A stretch of DNA of 25,138 bases from Thermoplasmatota archaeon. GTDB lineage: Archaea; Thermoplasmatota; Thermoplasmata; Thermoplasmatales; GCA-001856825. Under the pieces are notes generated by a model. The model worked only from the letters and a program-made list of their open reading frames with translations. It had not been told where the DNA came from and searched no databases. Position 1 is the stretch's first letter. Every line of letters begins with the position of its first letter. The DNA is taken from NCBI GenBank assembly GCA_023379555.1, contig JAMCQR010000015.1, positions 1 to 25,138 on the forward strand. Direction: 5' to 3'. The position numbers were made by a program, and so were the translations under genes. Below, piece after piece: positions 7,362-14,459 of this stretch.

Positions 7362-8330
7362 TTATTCCACTACTTTAGTAAGCTTTGAAGGTTTATCGGG
7401 GTTTAGGCCAAGAGAGGTGGAGCTGTAATAGGCCAGAAATTGACCAAAAAGCAAGCTTAAAATGGAATCGACCGTTTCGTTCTGGGTAGAAACATCATAT
7501 TTCTCTGTCAAGAAGTTCCTCACATCCAATACTTTGCTGCCGTAGGACAGCAGCTCCCCCGAGATTTTACTATCGTTAGAGAACATGAAAACAGACCAAT
7601 TGCTGTCCAGGATCTGTTTCGGACCGTGGAGAAATTCCCTTACTGGGAAAGCATAGCTCACCGCATTGCTGGTTTCCATCAATTTCAAAGATGCTTCAAG
7701 GGCGATCGGATACAACAACCCAGACCCTAGAAACACAGTATTTCTTGCAGATGTTTCAGCTATTCCTTGAATTGTCTCTTTACCGTCCACTATTGCCTTC
7801 GTTCCTCTCCTGATTTCTTCCAAAGTTACAGTAAATTCTTCATCCTGAGAGTTAAGAGATATTTTCAAAGAAGTCAGCAATTGCGAGAGATGTGATTTTG
7901 TTGCGGCAACTGACAGCTCACTTCCAACGTCTGTGTATATAGTAAAATCTGTAATATTTCCAAGTTTAGATTTACTTGCATTTGTGATGGCTATGACAGT
8001 AGAGCCTGCTCTCTTCAGCATTTCAGCGGAACGCAGAGCATCGATGCTGTTTCCAGACTGACTGAAAACAATGGAAGAGGTTCCAGACTGCTTGACAGAT
8101 AGCAACTTCTCGGCTTCGCTGGAAAATATGGGAATGCAGGTCATTCCCTTCCTGTTCAGGAGCACTGAGAGATAAATTGCTGCGTGATAACTGGTCCCAT
8201 TTCCGATAGCATAAACTACCCTTGATCTGTCAAGGATGTCGTTAACACGCTCTAAATCTGCAAATTCCTTGGTTTTGAAATCTTCTACTATTGCTGGTTC
8301 TGACTCAATTTCCTCCAGCATCGAATGCAT
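7362..8330 (-). CDS. Double-SIS-domain sugar isomerase/deaminase (GlmS isomerase-like; glucosamine-6-P deaminase candidate)
   Basis: The 322-residue protein consists of two SIS domains without the N-terminal glutaminase of GlmS. Motifs are GNGTSYHAA (43-51), SQSGNSIDAL (90-99), SVAATKS (140-146), LGSGLLYPIALEASLKLME (201-219), EFLHGP (232-237) and a C-terminal LNPDKPSKLTK, all at their GlmS isomerase-domain positions. The N-terminus MLEEIESEP matches the start of that domain. Stand-alone archaeal proteins of this build include the glucosamine-6-phosphate deaminase of the Thermococcus chitin pathway, of nearly the same length. The start is ATG 8330, with a TATA box 25 nt upstream; ATG 8321 is an alternative. 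This is the first gene of a three-gene operon. No dedicated glucosamine kinase is visible in the window, so phosphorylated or free sugar remains open. Confidence 0.8.
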   Translation of the reverse strand: MHSMLEEIESEPAIVEDFKTKEFADLERVNDILDRSRVVYAIGNGTSYHAAIYLSVLLNRKGMTCIPIFSSEAEKLLSVKQSGTSSIVFSQSGNSIDALRSAEMLKRAGSTVIAITNASKSKLGNITDFTIYTDVGSELSVAATKSHLSQLLTSLKISLNSQDEEFTVTLEEIRRGTKAIVDGKETIQGIAETSARNTVFLGSGLLYPIALEASLKLMETSNAVSYAFPVREFLHGPKQILDSNWSVFMFSNDSKISGELLSYGSKVLDVRNFLTEKYDVSTQNETVDSILSLLFGQFLAYYSSTSLGLNPDKPSKLTKVVE

Positions 8331-8350
8331 GCTACCCGAATAGGCTTCTT

Positions 8351-8359
8351 CTTATATTT
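8351..8359 (-). promoter_or_regulatory. TATA box of the SIS operon
   Basis: On the minus strand it reads AAATATAAG, centred 25 nt before the ATG at 8330. There is no SD, so the mRNA should start at or next to the A of the ATG. This is one of the cleanest leaderless promoters in the window. Confidence 0.6.
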
Positions 8360-8378
8360 CTTTGTTCAATCATTGTAG

Positions 8379-9809
8379 CTAAGGCAATGGTAGTCCTTTG
8401 CAAATTTTTTCATAAATGTCTGCGGAATTTCGTTTTATTCTTTCCTTGGTTTTGTAATCAACGGAATACAGGCCAAACCTCATGGAATACCCGCTAGCCC
8501 ACTCAAAGTTGTCGAATAGAGACCAGTGAAAATATCCCTTTATAGGTATACCTTCGGAAGAAATTGATTGAGACAAAGAGGACAAGTGGTCGACTATGAA
8601 TTTCCCCCTTTTGGTGTCGGTAGCATCTGCTATTCCATTTTCCAAAATGTATATTGGTTTCCCGTACCTTTCATAGATCCATTTCGAGACGTGTTTGATA
8701 CCGTCAGGATAGATGTCCCATTTGAAATCTGAGCAGTCCTCGCAGGGAAGGACCTTCATTGGCAGTACTCCGGCGTACTTTTCTTCCTCAGAGTACTTCA
8801 CCCTTAACCTTGTATAGTAGTCGATTCCAACGTAATCTGTTTGACCGAAGTTTGGAATCTTTTCGTCTGGATTGCCACTTAGGCTATTATCAAATTCCCC
8901 TTTAATTGCAGCGTTGAGGACCCACTCATTATTCAAGTACCTTGCAGTGTTTGCAATCTCCGCATCCCTCTTATCGCCACTTGCAGGTTCGAAGTAGGGA
9001 GGGGCGGTACCTATTCCTACCTCTCTCTTCGTATTCTTCTTTAGGATTTTGTAAGCTAGATTGTGAGCAAACGCAAGATTTCTCTCAACCTTGAACCCAA
9101 GAGGAATGTTATCTAGGCCAGGTGGAAATCCGGATGTTGTCCCAAAAACATATCCATTCGTGGCTATAACTTCTGGTTCGTTAATAGTCTCCCACCATTC
9201 TACCTTCGGGCCAATTGTCTTGGAAATGAAGTATGCATATTTTGCAAATTCTTCCACAGTCGTAGTATCCAGCCAGCCCTTGGCTTTGGCGTGCTCGATG
9301 TCGTAATGACACATAACTGGTTGATGGAGCCAAGTTGGTAGTGGCCAGTGATAAAGTGTCATAAACACCTTGAGTCCAAGGGAATGTGCATAGGCTACCA
9401 TTTTTGAGTATCGATCCATTGCTTCTTTGTCTGCATTCGACTGAAGCTGAGCAAACGTGTTACTAGACTCAGTGAAGGTTAAAGGCTCTCCATTGGCATT
9501 CCTGGTGAATTCGGCATCTACTGAAAATGTTGGCTCCTTGAAAATTCTTGCCCATTCTATGCTCATCCTAATCGCATTATTTCCAAGCGATCTTGCCCTC
9601 TTCATATCCTCCTCGTATAGGTCCCAGAATCCATCTCCGTCTTGCGGCTTATCACCCGATACCAGTCCATCCTTTATGATCTGTTCATTATTTGCCCATT
9701 CGTACCAATCCGTTTTCTCAAAATTGCTGTCCTTTGAACTTCCCATTTCTGTCTGAAAAGCTGAAATTGCAGTTCCCCAAATGAATCCCTTCGGAAACTT
9801 GATCTCCAT
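8379..9809 (-). CDS. GH1 beta-glycosidase (LacS-like)
   Basis: From ATG 9809 the protein has 476 residues, a typical GH1 length. It opens with FPKGFIWGTAISAFQTEMG, the archaeal beta-glycosidase N-terminus with the sugar-binding Gln of Q-(S/T)-E-M-G. It has TINEPEV with acid/base Glu211 and YILENGIAD with nucleophile Glu390. YHWPLP and the late FHWSLFDNFEWASGY segment, which binds substrate through Trp and Glu, are also present. GH1 enzymes release non-reducing beta-glucosyl, beta-galactosyl and related residues in the cytoplasm by a retaining mechanism. An upstream TTG at 9863 would add 18 unlikely residues; ATG 9809 sits exactly where LacS-type proteins begin. Next to a deacetylase and an amino-sugar isomerase, an exo-beta-glucosaminidase role is possible but is inference. 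Confidence 0.92.
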   Translation of the reverse strand: MEIKFPKGFIWGTAISAFQTEMGSSKDSNFEKTDWYEWANNEQIIKDGLVSGDKPQDGDGFWDLYEEDMKRARSLGNNAIRMSIEWARIFKEPTFSVDAEFTRNANGEPLTFTESSNTFAQLQSNADKEAMDRYSKMVAYAHSLGLKVFMTLYHWPLPTWLHQPVMCHYDIEHAKAKGWLDTTTVEEFAKYAYFISKTIGPKVEWWETINEPEVIATNGYVFGTTSGFPPGLDNIPLGFKVERNLAFAHNLAYKILKKNTKREVGIGTAPPYFEPASGDKRDAEIANTARYLNNEWVLNAAIKGEFDNSLSGNPDEKIPNFGQTDYVGIDYYTRLRVKYSEEEKYAGVLPMKVLPCEDCSDFKWDIYPDGIKHVSKWIYERYGKPIYILENGIADATDTKRGKFIVDHLSSLSQSISSEGIPIKGYFHWSLFDNFEWASGYSMRFGLYSVDYKTKERIKRNSADIYEKICKGLPLP

Positions 9810-9876
9810 GAGACCCAATGAATTCCCCCGATAAGAAATTGTCCAATAATATGAGACTGGCAAATGAATTTTAGCG

Positions 9877-9902
9877 AATTAAAATCTAAAGAAGATTTAA
9901 AT
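9877..9902. promoter_or_regulatory. Divergent promoter region between GH1 and deacetylase genes
   Basis: Two A/T-rich elements, AATTAAAAT (9877-9885) and GATTTAAAT (9894-9902), lie between the divergent genes. For the deacetylase, the second is about 28 nt from ATG 9926 and the first about 27 nt from ATG 9908, so either start can be leaderless. For GH1, a further box CATATTATT lies at 9844-9852 on the minus strand. Shared control of the two genes is plausible from the layout. Confidence 0.4.
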
Positions 9903-9907
9903 GTGGC

Positions 9908-10675
9908 ATGAGATTCCTGTTCCAAATGGACTTCTCTGAATATTTGAAGAAAGTTGAGCTAGATGAAACACGAAAAAATCTTATTCTGAAATCAAAGAAA
10001 ATAGTTTCTTTCTCACCGCACCCCGATGACAATGAATTGGTAGCTGGTGGTTTCGTTGCGAGGAAGATCACCGATGGGTCCGAATTCCATCTGGTGGTTG
10101 CAAGCGATGGAAGAAAAGGAAGCAGAACGATTGGGGAAGAAGCACTTAAGGAGATTAGGGAGAAGGAGCAGCGGAATGCTCTCTCTATACTCGGATCTAA
10201 GAACGTCAGGTTCCTCGGATATAGGGACTCCGAGGTGCCACAACCTTCATCGCTTAGGAACGACGTTATCAAGGTCATTCGAGAATTATCCCCAGACCTC
10301 GTGCTGACTGTGGACCCTTTCCTTCCATACGAGGTTCATCCAGATCATGTGAATATGGGGATGGCAGTGCTGCAAGCGGTACTTTTCGAAGAATTCCCAA
10401 ATTTTGGGGAAGGCATGCCTGTGAAAAGTCCGAATGTCGCCCTAGGTTTCACTTACAACCCAAATGTAATACTAGGCTGTGATGATAGTATGGACAAGAA
10501 GATTTCAGCAATGAAGGCACACAGTTCTCAGTTCACGGAAGATGCAATAGAATTGGTCAAAGGTATAATGCATCTTTACGGACAGAGAGTGGATAGTCAG
10601 TACGCGGAACCTTTCAGAGTTCTTATGCCGCACGAGTTACACGTGAATGTTTTGGGAGGTATGAATCCATGGTAA
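9908..10675 (+). CDS. LmbE/PIG-L family N-deacetylase (diacetylchitobiose deacetylase-like)
   Basis: The protein has 255 residues from ATG 9908, or 249 from ATG 9926 (MDFSEYLKK); both have TATA-like boxes at suitable distance, so the start is open. The zinc site is clear: SPHPDDNELVAGG with His38, Asp40 and Asp41, and VHPDHVNMG with His144 and His147. The Asp after His-Pro is the general base of this family. Members remove N-acetyl groups from amino sugars (GlcNAc-inositol, mycothiol precursors, chitobiose). Archaeal diacetylchitobiose deacetylase is the best functional parallel, given the nearby SIS deaminase-like and GH1 genes. The gene overlaps the following transporter by 7 nt, so deacetylation and uptake look co-expressed. 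The family is firm; the substrate is inferred from context. Confidence 0.88.
   Translation: MRFLFQMDFSEYLKKVELDETRKNLILKSKKIVSFSPHPDDNELVAGGFVARKITDGSEFHLVVASDGRKGSRTIGEEALKEIREKEQRNALSILGSKNVRFLGYRDSEVPQPSSLRNDVIKVIRELSPDLVLTVDPFLPYEVHPDHVNMGMAVLQAVLFEEFPNFGEGMPVKSPNVALGFTYNPNVILGCDDSMDKKISAMKAHSSQFTEDAIELVKGIMHLYGQRVDSQYAEPFRVLMPHELHVNVLGGMNPW
10654..10660 (+). promoter_or_regulatory. Shine-Dalgarno site inside the deacetylase gene
   Basis: GGGAGGT lies 8 nt before ATG 10669 and inside the deacetylase coding sequence. It identifies the transporter start and marks translation from a polycistronic mRNA. Confidence 0.7.
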
Positions 10676-12024
10676 CTGCTGATACTCCCAACACAATCGG
10701 TAAAGGGAGTCCTTCTGGAAATTCGGATTCTGGAATTCTGCCAATGAGTCTGAAGATCCTTTACAGTTTTGGACAGATGGGAGTAAATTTGCCAGGATAC
10801 TTCTTTGTTTACCTTTGGACGATTTATTCCCCTCACGGAGGAACACAGCTTATGCCGGCCTACCTGCTCGGGGCTGCGTATGGCGTCGGGGTCATAATAC
10901 AGGCCGTCGCAAATCCGTTCATTGGGAATATGAGTGACAAGCTCAAGTGGAAGATGGGACGGAGGAGACCATTCATACTGACTGGTTTCATTCCTCTTGC
11001 CATCAGTTTCCTTCTATTGTTCAGACCTATATCTACCAACCAGATTGCTAACTTCATCTATGTTTCAGTCGACTTTGCCATATACAATTTCCTCTACGCG
11101 TTTGTGGTGCTTCCCTACCTTGCAATGATACCTGAGATTTCACTCAATTCTAATGACAGGGTAAAGCTACTGAGCGTTGGCTCCTATTTCAATGCAATTC
11201 CCACGATTCTTCTCCTCTTAATAACAGGTATTCTCCTCAGCAAGGGGTATTCTTTCTTCGACGTAGGTGCAATGGTGTCCGTCGTGATCATAATTTCTTT
11301 CCTCGTACCGTTAGTCTCAATCAGGAGGGAAAAATTCCAATCTCTTTCTCCACAGTCGTATAATCTTCAGAAAGCACTTGGAAGCACCCTTAGAAACAGG
11401 ACATTCTTGATGTTCATTGCCGCCTACGTGTTCATAATTTTCGGAATGTATTCTTTCATCAATGCAATAACGTACTACACCGGGATAGTCATCCTTCCAG
11501 GTAGCTCCGAACCAACATATTCTAGCTACTCTTCATTCATTCTCGCTATAATATTTGTCTTCCTTGCGATATTTTCGGTTGTAACCATTAAGATTTCAAA
11601 GAAACTGAACAAGAAAAAGGCGATGATCATACTCTCCTCTGTCCTCGCAATTGGAATGGTTTTACTCGGTATAATGCCTTCAAATCCACCTCTTGAATTG
11701 CTAATCCCCATCCTCGCCGTAGTTGGAATGGGAGCAACTGCCCCGATAATCCTTACCTATGCAATTTTATCAGACATCATTGATGAAGATGAGTTAAAGA
11801 CAGGATATAGAAGGGAAGGAATGTACTTTGGGATCCAAGGACTGATCGAGAGAGTCCCTTATGCACTATCTGGAGCTTTTGTTGGACTGTACTATTCGGC
11901 TGTTTATCTTCCATCATCTTCACAAACTGCTATGAGATATCTTGCATTCATCGCAGCTATTTCGACTGCCATAATGGTTGTAATTTTCTCAAGGGTACCA
12001 CTTAAGGAGAAACTGAAAGGGTAG
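10669..12024 (+). CDS. GPH-family (MFS_2) sugar:cation symporter
   Basis: The 451-residue membrane protein has about 12 hydrophobic segments after a 25-residue polar N-terminus. The first conserved loop reads NPFIGNMSDKLKWKMGRRRPF (about residues 84-104), the glycoside-pentoside-hexuronide symporter form of 'P-x-x-G-x-x-S-D...GRRRP'. A late loop, ILSDIIDEDELKTGYRREGMY, contains the D-E-x-x-x-G-x-R-R-E-G motif also typical of that group. These carriers import glycosides, pentosides or hexuronides with cations, which suits an adjacent set of glycosidases. Translation starts at ATG 10669, overlapping the deacetylase stop by 7 nt and served by SD GGGAGGT. The call to sugar transport is firm by family and context; the exact sugar is unknown. 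Confidence 0.85.
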   Translation: MVTADTPNTIGKGSPSGNSDSGILPMSLKILYSFGQMGVNLPGYFFVYLWTIYSPHGGTQLMPAYLLGAAYGVGVIIQAVANPFIGNMSDKLKWKMGRRRPFILTGFIPLAISFLLLFRPISTNQIANFIYVSVDFAIYNFLYAFVVLPYLAMIPEISLNSNDRVKLLSVGSYFNAIPTILLLLITGILLSKGYSFFDVGAMVSVVIIISFLVPLVSIRREKFQSLSPQSYNLQKALGSTLRNRTFLMFIAAYVFIIFGMYSFINAITYYTGIVILPGSSEPTYSSYSSFILAIIFVFLAIFSVVTIKISKKLNKKKAMIILSSVLAIGMVLLGIMPSNPPLELLIPILAVVGMGATAPIILTYAILSDIIDEDELKTGYRREGMYFGIQGLIERVPYALSGAFVGLYYSAVYLPSSSQTAMRYLAFIAAISTAIMVVIFSRVPLKEKLKG

Positions 12025-12287
12025 GAACAGCAAAGAGAGTGGGTCTCACTGAAATTCTTGTGGGCGATATAGTGAAAACCAAAAATGAAGTTTATCAATG
12101 GTTCCAGAATTAGATCACAAATAGGTGCAGCCAGATTCCAGTCAATGACAGAAACGTAGCGTTTACGATTGCAGCGTTTGTTCCCATATCCGCTGCAGTT
12201 CTTGGGGCTGGGGTTGTGAGATTCATGAAGAGAACGATACTTGAGTTTCAGATTCAAATTCAAAGTCTTTATAGGTATGATTGCTGA
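12021..12287 (+). pseudogene. Remnant of the 3' end of a second MFS transporter
   Basis: Just after the symporter stop, a different reading frame encodes protein-like sequence: KRVGLTEILVGDIVKTKNEV, then an in-frame TAG at 12111-12113, then NDRNVAFTIAAFVPISAAV and GAGVVRFMKR. A polar loop followed by one hydrophobic helix and a basic end is what the last membrane segment of drug-type MFS carriers looks like. There is no start codon and no upstream portion, so this is best read as a decayed gene end whose 5' part was lost. Frame 0 stays open through 12284 but its last codons overlap the promoter of the next gene. The interpretation rests on pattern, not on an alignment. Confidence 0.45.
12267..12275 (+). 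promoter_or_regulatory. TATA box of the PhzF gene
   Basis: CTTTATAGG is centred 24 nt before ATG 12295. This distance selects ATG 12295 over the upstream TTG 12241 and ATG 12277. Confidence 0.55.
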
Positions 12288-12294
12288 CAAGCAT

Positions 12295-13173
12295 ATGTCT
12301 ACCATTCAGTTCTATTTGGTGGATGTTTTTGCAAAGGAGAGATTTGAAGGTAATCAGCTAGCTGTGTTTCCAGAAGTGAATGGGCTTGATGGAAGTACTA
12401 TGCAGAAAATAGCAACGGAAATGAATCTCTCCGAAACAACCTTTGTTATCGGTTCCGAAGTTGACAGGGATGGCAAAATAAGTTTCAAGACCAGAATATT
12501 CACAAAGAACGAGGAACTGCCGTTCGCGGGTCATCCGACTCTGGGCACTGCTTATGTATTGAAACAACTGTATGGTGGAGATGAAATCTGGCTTTCCCTC
12601 AAGGTGGGAAGGATCAGAGTCAAGTTTTCAGAACTTGGAGAAGGAGTGACTGGTGAGATGACTCAGAAAGACCCATCGTTCGGTAAGCTTCACGATGCTG
12701 GCACTATGGCTAGGATCTATGGTATCAAGAAAGCGGAAATAGACGACAAACTCAAAATACAGACAGTCTCGACAGGAAACCCATTCATAATACTACCAGT
12801 GAAAACTCTGAAGACGATACAGAGGCTTACTCCAGACAACAAAGCAATGGAAGAATACCTGAAGGAGTCAGATGCAAAGTTCATTTACGTTGTGACACAA
12901 GAAACAGAGTCGAAAGAGTCTAGGATCCACGCTAGAATGCTCTACTATGGAGGAGAAGACCCTGCTACGGGATCTGCAGCTGGTCCTGCGACGGCATGGT
13001 TATTGAGCCAGAATCTGATCGAATCCGATAAGGTGTATTCTATAGAACAAGGTTCCGAAGCTCGTAGACCAAGCATAATTTATGTGCGTGGCTCAAAGAA
13101 AGACAAGAAAATTTCAAACATAAGGGTAGGAGGTAAGTGCTTCATCATCTCAAGAGGAGAAATGACTCTCTGA
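12295..13173 (+). CDS. PhzF family isomerase/epimerase-like protein
   Basis: From ATG 12295 the protein has 292 residues. It shows FYLVDVFAKERFEGNQLAVF (6-25), the standard opening of PhzF proteins, and MNLSETTF with the catalytic-type Glu47. Further signatures are ELPFAGHPTLGTAYVL in the middle and GGEDPATGSAAGPATAWL near residue 220, the G-x-E-D-x-A-T-G-S family motif. PhzF folds resemble diaminopimelate epimerase, with two similar halves; members catalyse proton shifts, but outside phenazine pathways their substrates are mostly unknown. No phenazine gene is nearby, so the name reflects family only. The start is chosen by homology and by the TATA box 24 nt upstream. It may stand alone, since the next gene has its own promoter. 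Confidence 0.9.
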   Translation: MSTIQFYLVDVFAKERFEGNQLAVFPEVNGLDGSTMQKIATEMNLSETTFVIGSEVDRDGKISFKTRIFTKNEELPFAGHPTLGTAYVLKQLYGGDEIWLSLKVGRIRVKFSELGEGVTGEMTQKDPSFGKLHDAGTMARIYGIKKAEIDDKLKIQTVSTGNPFIILPVKTLKTIQRLTPDNKAMEEYLKESDAKFIYVVTQETESKESRIHARMLYYGGEDPATGSAAGPATAWLLSQNLIESDKVYSIEQGSEARRPSIIYVRGSKKDKKISNIRVGGKCFIISRGEMTL

Positions 13174-13220
13174 TTTTCTTTTAATGAGAGGTGAAAAGAC
13201 TACCTTTTGACAGCAAGATG

Positions 13221-13229
13221 ATTAAATAT
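13221..13229 (+). promoter_or_regulatory. TATA box of the Cys/Met metabolism gene
   Basis: ATTAAATAT is centred 25 nt before ATG 13250, with no SD site, consistent with a leaderless mRNA separate from the PhzF gene. Confidence 0.5.
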
Positions 13230-13249
13230 CAGCCACATGTTCACTACTC

Positions 13250-14413
13250 ATGGCAGATGGATTCAACACAAGGGCAGTGCAGGCCGGTGAATTTAGGGAT
13301 GAAAGAACTGGTAACGTGACTACTCCGATATATGAGACATCAACTTTTTATAATCCGAATCCAAATCCTTCAGCGTACATTGACCACACGAGAAACAAAC
13401 CTTTCATGTACACGAGATGGGGTAATCCCACGCTTGAATCCCTGGAGAAAAAATATGCTGCTCTCGATGGTGTTGAAGAGTCGCTTTCTTTCTCTACCGG
13501 TATGGGTGCCATAACTTCAGTTGTAATGTCATTACTTAAAAAGGGTGATAGACTTCTCTCAATGAAGGAACTCTATGGAGAGACATTCTTGTTCTTCACG
13601 AAGTATTTGCCATCAATAGGGATAAAAGTTGATCTTGTTAATCTGGACGAACTCAATTCGGGAAGCGTGAACCTTAAAGGCTACGCTGGATTGTACGCAG
13701 AGTCCATAGCGAACCCGACTCTAAAGGTCTGCGACCTTAGTCTTCTGGGTAAGATGTCAGTGGAGGCCGGAGTTCCGTTGTTGGTAGATGCTACGTTTGC
13801 CAGTCCCTACAACCAGAATCCGGTCAAGCTGGGGGCAGCATATTCGCTTCACAGCGGTACAAAATACATAGGTGGACATAGTGACATCATGCTGGGCCTT
13901 GCAGGTTTCGAGAAAAAGAACATGGACGCAGTCTGGGCCAAAAGGAAAATGTTCGGTGCCTCTCCAGATCCGATACAGGCATATCTTGGACTCAGAGGAT
14001 TGAAGACTCTTGGCCTGAGAATGAAAGCGCACAATCGGAATGCAATGGAGATTGCCAGGTTCCTATCTACCCACAGGAAAGTGGACAAGGTATTCTACCC
14101 AGGACTTGAAGGATCTGAGTACAATGAAGTGGCTAAGAGAAATTTGACGGGGTTCGGCGGAATGGTCTCCTTCGAGTTAGCTGGAGGGCGGAACGCAGTT
14201 AAGGACATGGCTAGAAAACTCAAGATATTCTCATACGCTCCAAGCTTGGGCGGAGTCGAATCACTTTTCACTCTTCCTGTTGAAACTTCACATCTTAGTT
14301 TGACTCCAACTGAAAGAATGGAAGCAGGAATTGCGGAAGGACTTGTCCGTATGTCGGTCGGAATTGAAGATAAAGAAGATCTCATAGAGGATCTGAAAAA
14401 TGCTCTAGGATGA
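13250..14413 (+). CDS. Cys/Met metabolism PLP-dependent enzyme (cystathionine gamma-lyase/synthase type)
   Basis: The 387-residue protein has the full fold-type I gamma-family plan. TTPIYETSTF lies near 24-33, and Tyr54 with Arg57 (YTRWGNPT) bind the PLP phosphate of the neighbouring subunit. SFSTGMGAI lies at 80-88, ESIANPT at 151-157 and VDATFASP at 179-186 with Asp180. SLHSGTKYIGGHSD carries the Schiff-base Lys205. A C-terminal PSLGGVESL segment and an SVGIED end complete it. Family members make or cleave cystathionine, homocysteine or methionine. After LYG the sequence reads ETF where methionine gamma-lyases have a Cys, so cystathionine lyase/synthase or O-acyl-homoserine sulfhydrylase activity is more likely. 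The sequence does not decide among these, and no sulfur-pathway neighbour helps. Confidence 0.88.
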   Translation: MADGFNTRAVQAGEFRDERTGNVTTPIYETSTFYNPNPNPSAYIDHTRNKPFMYTRWGNPTLESLEKKYAALDGVEESLSFSTGMGAITSVVMSLLKKGDRLLSMKELYGETFLFFTKYLPSIGIKVDLVNLDELNSGSVNLKGYAGLYAESIANPTLKVCDLSLLGKMSVEAGVPLLVDATFASPYNQNPVKLGAAYSLHSGTKYIGGHSDIMLGLAGFEKKNMDAVWAKRKMFGASPDPIQAYLGLRGLKTLGLRMKAHNRNAMEIARFLSTHRKVDKVFYPGLEGSEYNEVAKRNLTGFGGMVSFELAGGRNAVKDMARKLKIFSYAPSLGGVESLFTLPVETSHLSLTPTERMEAGIAEGLVRMSVGIEDKEDLIEDLKNALG

Positions 14414-14459
14414 CGGCACCACGTATAGATAAACACTGAGAAATGAAAATATACCCATT

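Noticed and set aside
9810..9863. 18-residue N-terminal extension of GH1 from TTG 9863
   Set aside because: The extension has no family counterpart, and ATG 9809 sits exactly at the usual GH1 N-terminus with a TATA-like box upstream.
14414..14459. GAAATG...CATTTC hairpin between convergent genes as a terminator
   Set aside because: Only 6 bp with a long loop; too weak to call next to the perfect repeat at 16946-16970.
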